Below, in pieces: positions 13,431 through 26,200 of a stretch of DNA of 64,000 nucleotides. Each line of letters begins with the position of its first letter. Position 1 is the stretch's first letter. The notes below the pieces were generated by a model that saw only the letters and a list, made by a program, of their open reading frames with translations, made no database searches and was not told the DNA's origin. The stretch lies in the NCBI RefSeq assembly GCF_038502225.1, contig NC_091293.1, positions 5,049,139 to 5,113,138 of the forward strand, in the 5' to 3' direction. Source of the DNA: Cherax quadricarinatus (lineage: Eukaryota; Arthropoda; Malacostraca; Decapoda; Parastacidae). A program made the position numbers and the translations under genes.

Positions 13431-16400
13431 TATAAGCACAGCTATAACATGGTGTTATAAGAACAGCTATAACATGGTGTTATAAGAACAGCTATAACAT
13501 GGTGTTATAAGCACAGCTATAACATGGTGTTATAAGCACAGCTATAACATGGTGTTATAAGAACAGCTATAACATGGTATTATAAGCACAGCTATAACAT
13601 GGTGTTATAAGCACAGCTATAACATGGTGTTATAAGCACAGCTATAACATGGTGTTATAAGCACAGCTATAACATGGTGTTATAAGCACAGCTATAACAT
13701 GGTGTTATAAGCACAGCTATAACATGGTGTTATAAGCACAGCTATAACATGGTATTATAAGCACAGCTATAACATGGTGTTATAAGCACAGCTATAACAT
13801 GGTGTTATAAGCACAGCTATAACATGGTATTATAAGCACAGCTATAACATGGTGTTATAAGCACAGCTATAACATGGTGTTATAAGCACAGCTATAACAT
13901 GGTGTTATAAGCACAGCTATAACATGGTGTTATAAGCACAGCTATAACATGGTGTTATAAGCACAGCTATAACATGGTGTTATAAGCACAGCTATAACAT
14001 GGTGTTATAAGCACAGCTATAACATGGTATTATAAGCACAGCTATAACATGGTGTTATAAGCACAGCTATAACATGATGTTATAAGCACAGCTATAACAT
14101 GGTGTTATAAGCACAGCTATAACATGGTGTTATAAGCACAGCTATAACATGGTGTTATAAGCACAGCTATAACATGGTGTTATAAGCACAGCTATAACAT
14201 GGTATTATAAGCACAGCTATAACATGGTGTTATAAGCACAGCTATAACATGGTGTTATAAGCACAGCTATAACATGGTGTTATAAGCACAGCTATAACAT
14301 GGTGTTATAAGCACAGCTATAACATGCTGTTATAAGCACAGCTATAACATGGTGTTTTAAGCACAGCTATAACATGGTATTATAAGCACAGCTATAACAT
14401 GGTGTTATAAGCACAGCTATAACATGGTGTTATAAGCACAGCTATAACATGGTGTTATAAGCACAGCTATAACATGGTGTTATAAGCACAGCTATAACAT
14501 GGTGTTATAAGCACTGCTATAACATGGTGTTATAAGCACAGCTATAACATGGTGTTATAAGCACAGCTATAACATGGTGTTATAAGCACAGCTATAACAT
14601 GGTATTATAAGCACAGCTATAACATGGTGTTATAAGCACAGCTATAACATGGTGTTATAAGCACAGCTATAACATGGTGTTATAAGCACAGCTATAACAT
14701 GGTATTATAAGCACAGCTATAACATGGTGTTATAAGCACAGCTATAACATGGTGTTATAAGCACAGCTATAACATGGTGTTATAAACACAGCTATAACAT
14801 GGTGTTATAAACACAGCTATAACATGGTGTTATAAGCACAGCTATAACATGGTGTTATAAGCACAGCTATAACATGGCGTTATAAGCACAGCTATAACAT
14901 CGTGTTATAAGCACAGCTATAACATGGTGTTATAAGCACAGCAATAACATGGCGTTATAAGCACAGCTATAACATGGTGTTATAAGCACAGCTACAACAT
15001 GGTGTTGTAAGCACAGCTATAACATCGTTTTATAAGCACAGCTATAACATGGCGTTATAACCACAGCTATAACATGGTGTTATAAGAACAGCTATAACAT
15101 GGTGTTATAAGCACAGCTATAACATCGTGTTATAAGCACAGCTATAACATGGCGTTATAAGCACAGCTATAACATGGTGTTATAAGCACAGCTATAACAT
15201 GGTGTTATAAGCACAGCTATAACATGGTGTTATAAGCACAGCTATAACATGGTGTTATAAGCACAGCTATAACATGGTGTTATAAAAACTCCTATAACAT
15301 GGTGTTATAAGCACAGCTATAAGATGGCGTTATAAGCACAGCTATAACATGGTGTTATAAGCACAGCTATAACATGGTGTTATAAGCACAGCTATAACAT
15401 GGCGTTATAAGCCCAGCTATAACATGGTGTTATAAGCACAGCTATAACATGGTGTTATAAGCACAGCTATAACATGGTGTTATAAGCACAGCTATAACAT
15501 CGTGTTATAAGCACAGCTATAACATGGCGTTATATGCACAGCTATAACATGGTGTTACAAGCACAGTTATAACATGGTATTATAAGCACAACTATAACAT
15601 CGTGTTATAAGCACAGCTATAACATGGCGTTATAAGCACAGCTATAACATGGTGTTATAAGCACAGCTATAACATGGTGTTATAAGCACAGCTATAACAT
15701 GGTGTTATAAGCACAGCTATAACATGGCGTTATAAGCACAGCTATAACATAGCGTTATAAGCACAGCTATAACATGGCGTTATAAGAACAGCTGTAACAT
15801 GGTGTTATAAGCACAGCTATAACATGGTGTTATAAGCACAGCTATAACATGGCGTTATAAGCACAGCTATAACATGGCGTTATAAGCACAGCTATAACAT
15901 GGTGTTATAAGCACAGCTATAACATGGTGTTATAAGCACAGCTATAACATGGTGTTATAAGCACAGCTATAACATGGTGTTATAAGCACAGCTATAACAT
16001 GGTGTTATAAGCACAGCTATAACGTGGTGTTATAAGCACAGCTATAACATGGTGTTATAAGCACAGCTATAACATGGTTTTATAAGCACAGCTATAACAT
16101 GGTGTTATAAGCACAGCTATAACATGGTGTTATAAGCACAGCTATAACATGGCGTTTTAAGCACAGTTATAACATGGCGTTATAAGCACAGCTATAACAT
16201 GGTGTTATAAGCACAGCTATAACATGGTGTTATAAGCACAGCTATAACATGGTGTTATAAGCACAGCTATAACATGGTGTTATAAGCAGAGCTATAACAT
16301 GGTATTATAAGCACAGCTATAACATGGTATTATAAGCATAGATATAACTTGCTATTATAAGCACAGCTGTAACTTGGTATTACAAGCACAGCTATAACTT

Positions 16401-16580
16401 TGTATTATAAGCGCAGCTATAACATGGCATTATGAGTACACCTATAACTTGGTATTATAAGCACAGCTATAACTTGGTATTATAAGCATAGCTATAACTT
16501 GGTATTACAAGCACAGCTATAACAAGGCATTATGAGTACACCTATAACTTGGTATTATAAGCACAGCTATAACTGGTTAT
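13431..16580. repeat. 25-bp AT-rich satellite with palindromic core (about 126 units)
   Basis: The unit is GCACAGCTATAACATGGTGT plus TATAA. Inside each unit TATAACA-TGG-TGTTATA is a perfect 7-bp inverted repeat with a 3-bp spacer. The array is nearly invariant from about 13.6 to 14.8 kb. The first units carry a GAACAGC variant. The last 250 bp decay to AACTTGGTATTATAA forms with extra substitutions. Most frames hit TAA, so it has no coding potential. Function unknown; a protein-binding or chromatin role is possible but unsupported here. Confidence 0.97.
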
Positions 16581-16710
16581 TAATAATCAAGGAAATCTCT
16601 ATTTTGTGATTTCCGGTAGTGAAGGATGTGTGTTTGTGAAAAATAAACATTTATTCCCACATAATTACTCCCGTGTTTAGAAACATGTGCGTACACTGTT
16701 TACAGATATA

Positions 16711-16748
16711 TGTACACACTTACACAAACACACACACATACACACATA

Positions 16749-16800
<52 letters not shown>
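16711..16800. repeat. (AC)n microsatellite
   Basis: AC repeats with a few AT or AA interruptions directly abut the truncated LINE 3' end that follows. Confidence 0.95.
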
Positions 16801-17250
16801 AAACGAAATAGAGGGTGATACGATAACGTACAGAATACTGAGAGGAAGTAAATAGTGTGGACTGGCACAGAGTGCTGGAGGAAACCCAGATGAGTCACAG
16901 AGATGTTGGGAAGTATTCCTTCAGTCTTAGAGTAGACAGCCAATGGAATGACCAAGAGAGTAATAAAAACAAAATTCATTCATATCTTTAGAAGAGGTAC
17001 GATTAGACTCGAAGTCAGGAGAAAGTGAATCCAGTAGAGGTGAGCAAAGAGACGGGGCCAAGAGCTGAGATTTGACCCCTGCAACCACGTATAGGTCACT
17101 ACCTATAGGTGACAACATATAGGTGAGTGCATATAGGTAAGTATATATAGGTAAGTACGGATAACTGAGTACAATTAGGTGATTACGTATAGGTGAGTAA
17201 TATAGGTGAGTATGTATAGCTGAGTACATATAGGTGAGTACACACTAACA
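16801..17250 (+). mobile_element. Decayed 5'-truncated LINE 3' end (copy D) with expanded tail
   Basis: From about 16815 the sequence aligns by eye with the 3' ends of the LINE copies near 61.3 and 63.1 kb. Shared blocks include the GAAGTATTYCTTCAGTC stretch, the GACGGGGCCAAGAGCTGAG block and CCCCTGCAACCAC. These correspond to the C-terminal RKYFFSHRVVR region and 3' UTR of that family. The tail that follows is about ten degenerate copies of a 13-14-bp ATAGGTGAGTAC unit (17085-17250). The element is preceded by (AC)n and its tail ends in ACACAC. It carries no intact frame. It is the most diverged of the four copies. Confidence 0.8.
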
Positions 17251-17566
17251 AACGAATATACACACATTTATTCACACTTATAAAAATCGCTGGGAGATAA
17301 AAATAAATGTTATAAGTACATAAAATATTATCGGATGTGGATAAGTAGACAAGGATACTTTTTTGTTATCAGTATCTGGAGGAAAAAGAAGAAGAAGAAA
17401 CCACGAAATAAGAAGGAAGAAGCTTGCTGGAAGGAATATTGAACAATATTTCTACACACAGTAATGCCAGACTCATATCAGAAGATACACTGTGCAAAAC
17501 CACTTAATACAATGATTTTTACTTCAGAAGAAGAAACGCCATCAGCAACGCCTCCCTTCCTGTGTC
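17251..17566. other. Unassigned sequence, no gene seen
   Basis: AT-rich sequence with a short GAA-rich run near 17385. I recognise no gene or element. Confidence 0.6.
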
Positions 17567-20500
17567 CATGGTGTATATGTACGGTGAGGTGTGTATGTGC
17601 CCATGGTGTATATGTACGGTGAGGTGTGTGTGTGCTCACGGTGTATATGTACGGTGAGGTGTGTATGTGCCCATGGTGTATATGTACGGTGAGGTGTGTA
17701 TGTGCCCATGGTGTATATGTACGGTGAGGTGTGTATGTGCTCATGGTGTATATGTACGGTGAGGTGTGTATGTGCCCATGGTGTATATGTACGGTGAGGT
17801 GTGTATGTGCCCATGGTGTATATGTACGGTGAGGTGTGTGTGTGCTCATGGTGTATATGTACGATGAGGCGTGTGTGTGCTCATGGTGTATATGTACGGT
17901 GAGGCGTGTGTGTGCCCATGGTGTATATGTACGGTGAGGTGTGTGTGTGCCCATGGTGTATATGTACGGTGAGGTGTGTGTGTGCTCATGGTGTATATGT
18001 ACGGTGAGGTGTGTGTGTGCCCATGGTGTATATGTACGGTGAGGTGTGTGTGTGCTCATGGTGTATATGTACGGTGAGGTGTGTGTGTGCTCATGGTGTA
18101 TATGTACGGTGAGGTGTGTGTGTGCTCATGGTGTATATGTACGGTGAGATGTGTGTGTGCTCATGGTGTATATATACGGTGAGGCGTGTGTGTGCCCATG
18201 GTGTATATGTACGGTGAGGCGTGTGTGTGCTCATGGTGTATATGTACGGTGAGGTGTGTGTGCTCATGGTGTATATGTACGGTGAGGTGTGTGTGTGCTC
18301 ATGGTGTATATGTACGGTGAGGTGTGTGTGTGCTCATGGTGTATATGTACGATGAGGCGTGTGTGTGCTCATGGTGTATATGTACGGTGAGGCGTGTGTG
18401 TGCTCATGGTGTATATGTACGGTGAGGCGTGTGTGTGCTCATGGTGTATATGTACGGTGAGGCGTGTGTGTGCTCATGGTGTATATGTACGGTGAGGCGT
18501 GTGTGTGCTCATGGTGTATATGTACGGTGAGGCGTGTGTGTGCTCATGGTGTATATGTACGGTGAGGCGTGTGTGTGCTCATGGTGTATATGTACGGTGA
18601 GGCGTGTGTGTGCTCATGGTGTATATGTACGGTGAGGCGTGTGTGTGCTCATGGTGTATATGTACGGTGAGGCGTGTGTGTACTCTTGGTGTATATGTAC
18701 GGTGAGGCGTGTGTGTGCTCATGGTGTATACGTACGGTGAGGCGTGTGTGTGCTCATGGTGTATATGTACGGTGAGGCGTGTGTGTGCTCATGGTGTATA
18801 TGTACGGTGAGGCGTGTGTGTGCTCATGGTATATGTGTACGGTGAGGCGTGTGTGTGCCCATGGTGTATATGTACGGTGAGGCGTGTGTGTACTCATGGT
18901 GTATATGTACGGTGAGGCGTGTGTGTGCTCATGGTGTATACGTACGGTGAGGCGTGTGTGTGCTCATGGTGTATATGTACGGTGAGGCGTGTGTGTGCTC
19001 ATGGTGTATATGTACGGTGAGGCGTGTGTGTGCTCATGGTATATGTGTACGGTGAGGCGTGTGTGTGCCCATGGTGTATATGTACGGTGAGGCGTGTGTG
19101 TGCTCATGGTGTATATGTACGGTGAGGCGTGTGTGCTCATGGTGTATATGTACGGTGAGGCGTGTGTGTGCCCATGGTGTATATGTGCGGTGAGGCGTGT
19201 GTGTGCCCATGGTGTATATGTACGGTGAGGTGTGTGTGCTCATGGTGTATATGTACGGTGAGGCGTGTGTGTGCCCATGGTGTATATGTACGGTGAGGCG
19301 TGTGTGTGCTCATGGTGTATATGTACGGTGAGGCGTGTGAGTGCTCATGGTGTATATGTTCGGTGAGGCGTGTGTGTGCTCATGGTGTATATGTACGGTG
19401 AGGCGTGTGTGTGCCCATGGTGTATATGTACGGTGAGGCGTGTGTGTGCTCATGGTGTATATGTACGGTGAAGTGTGTGTGTCCCCATGGTGTATATTTA
19501 CGGTGAGGTGTGTGTGTGCTCATGGTGTATATGTACGGTGAAGTGTGTGTGTGCCCATGGTGTATATTTACGGTGAGGTGTGTGTGCTCATGGTGTATAT
19601 GTACGGTGAGGCGAGTGTGTGCTCATGGTGTATATGTACGGTGAAGTGTGTGTGTGCCCATGGTGTATATTTACGGTGAGGTGTGTGTGTGCCCATGGCG
19701 TATATGTACGGTGAGGCGTGTGTGTGCCCATGGTGTATATGTACGGTGAGGTGTGTGTGTGCTCATGGTGTATATGTACGGTGAGGCGTGTGTGTGCCCA
19801 TGGTGTATATGTACGGTGAAGTGTGTGTGTGCCCATGGTGTATATTTACGGTGAGGTGTGTGTGCTCATGGTGTATATTTACGGTGAGGTGTGTGTGCTC
19901 ATGGTGTATATGTACGGTGAGGTGTGTGTGCTCATGGTGTATATGTACGGTTAGGCGTGTGTGTGCTCATGGTGTATATGTACGATGAGGCGTGTGTGTG
20001 CTCATGGTGTATATGTACGGTGAAGTGTGTGTGCCCATGGTGTATATTTACGGTGAGGTGTGTGTGTGCCCATGGTGTATATGTACGGTGAGGCGTGTGT
20101 GTGCCCATGGTGTATATGTACGGTGAGGTGTGTGTGTGCTCATGGTGTATATGTACGGTGAGGCGTGTGTGTGCCCATGGTGTATATGTACGGTGAAGTG
20201 TGTGTGTGCCCATGGTGTATATTTACGGTGAGGTGTGTGTGCTCATGGTGTATATGTACGGTGAGGTGTGTGTGCTCATGGTGTATATGTACGGTGAGGC
20301 GTGTGTGTGCTCATGGTGTATATGTACGGTGAGGCGTGTGTGTGCTCATGGTGTATATGTACGGTGAGGTGTGTGTGCTCATGGTGTATATGTACGGTGA
20401 GGTGTGTGTGCTCATGGTGTATATGTACGGTGAGGTGTGTGTGTGCTCATGGTGTATATGTACGGTGAGGTGTGTGTGCTCATGGTGTATATGTACGGTG

Positions 20501-22551
20501 AGGTGTGTGTGTGCTCATGGTGTATATGTCCGGTGAGGTGTGTGTGTGCTCATGGTGTATATGTACGGTGAGGCGTGTGTGTGCTAATGGTGTATATGTA
20601 CGGTGAGGCGTGTGTGTGCTCGTGGTGTATATGTACGGTGAGGTGTGTGTGCTCATGGTGTATATGTACGGTGAGGTGTGTGTGTGCTCATGGTGTATAT
20701 GTACGGTGAGGTGTGTGTGTGCTCATGGTGTATATGTACGGTGAGGCGTGTGTGTGCTCATGGTGTATATGTACGGTGAGGTGTGTGTGTGCTCATAGTG
20801 TATATGTACGGTGAGGTGTGTGTGTGTGCTCAAGGTGTATATGTACGGTGAGGTGTGTGTGTGCTCATGGTGTATATGTACGGTGAGGTGTGTGTGTGCC
20901 CATGGTGTATATGTACGGTGAGGTGTGTGTGTGCTCATGGTGTATATGTACGGTGAGGTGTGTGTGTGCTCATGGTGTATATGTACGGTGAGGTGTGTGT
21001 GTGCTCATGGTGTATATGTACGGTGAGGTGTGTGTGCCCATGGTGTAAATGTACGGTGAGGTGTGTGTGCCCATGGTGTATATGTACGGTGAGGCGTGTG
21101 TGTGCTCATGATGTATATGTACGGTGAGGCGTGTGTGTGCTCATGGTGTATATGTACGGTGAGGTGTGTGTGTGCTCATGGTGTATATGTACGGTGAGGC
21201 GTGTGTGTGCCCATGGTGTATATGTACGGTGAGGTGTGTGTGCCCATGGTGTATATGTACGGTGAGGTGTGTGTGCCCATGGTGTATATGTACGGTGAGG
21301 CGTGTGTGTGCTCATGGTGTATATGTACGGTGAGGCGTGTGTGTGCCCATGGTGTATATGTACGGTGATGTGTGTGTGCCCATGGTGTATATGTACGGTG
21401 AGGTGTGTGTGTGCTCATGGTGTATATGTACGGTGAGGTGTGTGTGCCCATGGTGTATATGTACGGTGAGGTGTGTGTGCCCATGGTGTATATGTACGGT
21501 GAGGCGTGTGTGTGCTCATGGTGTATATGTACGGTGAGGCGTGTGTGCCCATGGTGTATATGTACGGTGAGGCGTGTGTGCCCATGGTGTATATGTACTG
21601 TGAGGCGTGTGTGTGCTCATTGTGTATATGTACGGTGAGGCGCGTGTGCCCATGGTGTATATGTACGTGGAGGCGTGTGCGTGCTCATGGTGTATATGTA
21701 CGGTGAGGCGTGTGTGCCGATGGTGTATATGTACGGTGAGGTGTGTGTGTGCTCATGGTGTATATGTACGGTGAGGCGTGTGTGTGTTCATGGTGTATAT
21801 GTACGGTGAAGTGTGTGTGTGCCCATGGTGTATATGTAAGGTGAAGTGTGTGTGTGCCCATGGTGTATATGTACGGTGAGGCGTGTGTGCTCATGGTGTA
21901 TATGTACGGTGAAGTGTGTGTGCTCATGGTGTATATGTACGGTGAGGTGTGTGTGTGTGCCCATGGTGTATATGTACGGTGAGGTGTGTGTGTGTGTGTG
22001 CCCATGGTGTATATGTACGGTGAGGTGTGTGTGCTCATGGTGTATATGTACGGTGAGGTGTGTGCTCATGGTGTATATGTACGGTGAAGTGTGTGTGTGC
22101 CCATGGTGTGTATGTACGGTGAGGCATGTGTGCTCATGGTGTATATGTACGGTGAGGTGTGTGTGCTCATGGTGTATATGTACGGTGAGGTGTGTGTGCT
22201 CATGGTGTATATGTACGGTTAGGTGTGTGTGTGTGTGTGCCATGGTGTATATGTACGGTGAGGTGTGTGTGCTCATGGTGTATATGTACGGTGAGGTGTG
22301 TGTGCTCATGGTGTATATGTACGGTGAGGTGTGTGTGCTCATGGTGTATATGTACGGTGAGGTGTGTGTACTCATGGTGTATATGTTCGGTTAGGTGTGT
22401 GTGTGTGTGTGCCCATGGCGTATATGTACGGTGAGGTGTGTGTGCTCATGGTGTATATGTACGGTGAGGTGTGTGTGCTCATGATGTATATGTACGGTGA
22501 GGTGTGTGTGCTCATGGTGTATATGTACGGTTAGGTGTGTGTGTGTATGCC
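17567..22551. repeat. 33/35-bp minisatellite, left block
   Basis: The unit is CATGGTGTATATGTACGGTG followed by AGGTGTGTGTGTGCYC. Length changes in 2-bp steps through the TG run, mostly 35 bp and 33 bp. Subfamilies differ by GAGGTG versus GAGGCG and GCTC versus GCCC. GAGGCG units dominate 18.2-19.5 kb, and 33-bp units dominate near 22 kb. The block ends at the retrotransposon insertion; its last 5 bp, ATGCC (22547-22551), are the left copy of the target duplication. Minus-strand periodic peptides (HTSPYIYTMG, PHRTYTPWAH and similar) are by-products of the repeat. Confidence 0.96.
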
Positions 22552-22977
22552 TATTACAACCTAGGCTTTCAAATGGCCTGTTAACCCAGGTGTAATGGGA
22601 GCAAATAAACACAGTAGAAAAAGTTTAGACTTATATTATCCTTCACCAAATTTAGAACAGCAATATGTACACTATGTACAGTAATAAATATAGTGCACGT
22701 CACGGTAAGCAAGGCAGAAATAGAAGCCACAAGAAAGCAGACCGTGCTTCAACCAGCTCTAGAATGGGAATGACAAGGGCAGACAGGAGAGCGGTATCCA
22801 CATAACCTCTGCGATTGTCAATCCCACCTTCTTATTGGCTAGAACCTGGTCACTAGTTGAACGATGGGGCCCCATCATCAACTCTTAGCAACCTGGTTCG
22901 CTGGTTGGGGGAGATAGCCTGTAAATGAGGGTGTGTCCATGCGCCGAATAAAGGTTACGTACTCTTTGCATGCCACA
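22552..22977 (-). repeat. 3' LTR of the young retrotransposon
   Basis: This 426-bp direct repeat matches 28213-28638 with no difference I can find. Read on the minus strand it begins TGTGGCATGC and ends GGTTGTAATA, so the termini are TG...TA rather than TG...CA. The minus strand contains a CCAAT-type GCCAATAAG and an AT-rich CTATATTTAT that could serve promoter function; this is inference. Confidence 0.93.
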
Positions 22978-22988
22978 CCCCCACCCCC
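22978..22988 (-). promoter_or_regulatory. Polypurine-tract-like primer for plus-strand DNA
   Basis: On the minus strand, GGGGGTGGGGG lies immediately upstream of the 3' LTR start TGTGG. This is the position of the RNase H-resistant tract that primes second-strand synthesis in LTR elements. The single T is unusual. Confidence 0.65.
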
Positions 22989-23292
22989 GAGAAGGCTCAG
23001 GATTAGGCTGCCACCTCCCAGTGGTAACCGTGCCGCCATGGCACAAAATAATGGGACCGCCTATCCTCTCCACCATCCAACTCTTAGATAGAGCTCAGCT
23101 TTCCTAGTGCCTGAAAGCCAAACCCTAAACTCAGAGTGAGACAGCAGTCAGATAAGCCAACATAGGTCCAAGATACAAGCGGACGGTAGCCCGTATCCCC
23201 TCACTAAAAAAAAACCCCACATCAGGGGATAAAAAAAAGAGCTTGAAAGGGGGGTTACCACAAATACATCCTAACCTAAATAAAATATTAAA
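22989..23292 (-). other. 3' untranslated region of the young retrotransposon
   Basis: Noncoding interval between the gag-pol stop (TAG, complement of 23293-23295) and the polypurine tract. I see no additional frame such as env. Confidence 0.7.
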
Positions 23293-26200
23293 CTAGACTC
23301 TTGACAAAGAGTCTGCCAACACATTTTCTTTGCCGGCAATATATTTAATAAAAATATTGTAGGGCTGCAGCCTGAGAGTCCAACGCATAAGCCTTGTGTT
23401 GTGATTCTTCATGGCTTGGAGATAGACTAACGGGTTGTGATCACTGTAGACTGTGACCACCTGCGATGTTTGGCCCACATAAACATCGAAATGCTCCAAA
23501 GCCATTACCAGCGCGAGGGCTTCTTTTTCAATGGTAGAGTAAGCTCTCTGATGTGGCTGGAACTTGGCTGAAAAGTATGCGATTGGCTGCAGCTCCTTGT
23601 TCCCGATTTGTAATAGTACCGCCCCAACCCCAGACTCACAAGCATCAACCTGTAATGAAAAAGGTTTGGAGAAGTCTGGAGACAAGAGAATGGGTGCAGA
23701 GCACAATAATCTTTTTGCTTTATTAAAAGCAGTGTTACAATCTGACGTCCAATTAAAGGGAACTTTATGACTGGTAAGAGAGGTAAGAGGGGCTACAATA
23801 TCTGAGAAATTCTTACAGAATCTTCTGTAAAATCCTATCATGCCTAGGAAACGTTGAAGAGATTTCCTATCATGAGGAACTGGATATTCTTTAATCGAAA
23901 GAACTTTAGCAAGTTTAGGTGCAACTTTACCACTACCTACTTCATGGCCTAGAAAAGTGACAGTGGCCTGGCCAAAGGAAGATTTAGACAAATTAACTGT
24001 TAATTGGGAATTCTTAAAGGTCTCAAACAGAGCTTTAAGTCTAAGTAGGTGTTGATCCCAAGTATCAGACACCACAACAATATCATCTAGGTATGCTGCC
24101 GTGCCTTCAAGTCCTTTAATAGCCTGATGGACGAGTTTCTGGAATGAAGAGGGGGAATTTTTCATTCCGAAGGGGGTAACTGTATACTGATAATGACCTC
24201 CTGGAATCACGAAGGCAGAGATTTCCTTCGCCTTATCTGTCAAAGGTACCTGATAGTAACCTTTAAGGAGATCTAATTTGGACACAAAAGTAGCCTTACC
24301 CACAAAGTCAATTACGTCATCCAGACGAGGAAGAGGGTAAGCATCTGTAATTGTGACCTCGTTCACTTTACGGTAGTCTGTGCACATACGAAACCCTCCA
24401 TCAGCCTTTTTTACTAGGATGCACGGTGAAGCCCATGGACTAGACGACTCCTCCACTAAACCATGTTCTAACAAGAAGTCTACTTCCTGCTGAAGTAACC
24501 TTTGCTTTTCAGGATTAGCTCTGTAGGGGGAGAGTTTAATTGGTTTAGATTTTCCCACATCTACATCATGGTAACCTAACGTACATTTTTTCGGCACATC
24601 CGAAAAAATATTAGGATATGACTGTAGAAGCTCAGTTAAATTGGTTGCTTGTATTTCAGATAATCCATCCATTAACGGGCTAGGATCCTTGAGGAGGACA
24701 GAATTTGAAAGTTTAGTATTAATTTCAGAGATAGAGTGCAAAGAGTCAGAGTCGTCCTCAGAGGTAGAGGACAGAGTCATTACTGGGACTTTATCTGGTG
24801 TATGAAAGGCCTTGATTTGATTTATGTGGTAAGTTTTTGTTTTTGAGGTCTTATCAATGGGAGCTACCACATAATTTAAATCAGATAATCTACTTACTAT
24901 CTGCATAGGTCCCGTAAATCTAGCTTTCAAGGTGTGGCCAGGTATAGGTTCCTGCACCAACACCTTGTCTCCTGGATGGAAGGAGCGGAATTGTGCACTT
25001 CTGTCATACCTCTGTTTCATCTTACTTTGAGCTGTCTTTAGCTTAGCCGTGGCTAACTCACGTGCCACCTGCAACCTTGAAGACGGGTTGTAGAGTGCTG
25101 AGCTTACGTCTTCTCCCATCCATCCTTCTTTGAGCACCCGAAGAGGACCTCGTACATTGTGCCCAAAGATCAGCTCAAACGGACTATACCCTGTAGACTC
25201 TTGCACCGTCTCTCGTACTGAGAACAGCAACAATGGTAGAGATTCATCCCAATCTGTCGGAAAGTGCATGCAAAAACTTCTCATCATTGTTTTTAATGTT
25301 TGGTGGAATCTTTCCAAGGCGCCTTGGGACTGAGGGTGATAGGCAGTGGATAAGTTGTGAATTATCCCTAACCTAGTTAATACTTCCCTAAATGCTTTGG
25401 CAGTGAAGTTAGTACCTTGATCACTTTGTATAGTTTTAGGAATGCCAAAACAAGAAATGAATTTTGTTAAAGCTTTGAGAATAGCTTTAGTATTGATACT
25501 ACGCATTGGGATCGCTTCAGGATATCTGGTTACTTTATCCATAATTGTAAATAAATACTGATTTCCAGACTTTGACTTAGGTAGTGGACCTACACAATCT
25601 ATAATTAAATCTGCAAAAGGTTCTCCATCAGCAGGTATGGGTTGGAGAGGTGCAGGTTTAATAGAATGTCCAGGTTTTCCAACTTGCTGACATTCTCGGC
25701 AACACCTAATATGATTCTTCACATCTTTCTTTAATGTTGGCCAATAAAATTCTTTTGTGATTCTATACAAGGTTTTTGTAATTCCTAAGTGACCTCCTGA
25801 TGACGTATTATGAGCTATATTTAATATCTGAGGTCTATACTTGGTTGGAACCACTAACCTGTCGTATAATTGCCGGCCCTCTGTCTCCTTACCAGTCTCA
25901 GTGCATACCAAATAATCATTTTTAACTTCATACTTGACTGGATGACCCAAAGAGGATTTACCCATGGCTGCCTCAAAAGCGAATTTTAACGAAGGGTCCT
26001 TACGTTGTTCCTCCCGGAAGGACAGTCCCTCGGGCATGGAAACAGAGACATCTGGCAATCCTGCAACCTGGGAATAGGAAGGCTTGATCGGGGTCTGTTC
26101 ACTTGATTTACGAGACTCCGGCCGGTGTGTCTCATAAAACAACGTGGCTATTCCGAGATCGGAGTCGTCCAAGGATAGGTCAACATTCTCCCCAGACAGC

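Noticed and set aside
13431..16580. CRISPR-like array of regular repeats with short dyads
   Set aside because: There are no variable spacers; the whole 25-bp unit repeats, and the setting is a eukaryotic genome.
22885..23076. 63-codon minus-strand frame at the LTR
   Set aside because: It runs across the 3' LTR boundary, lacks any domain, and is likely chance.
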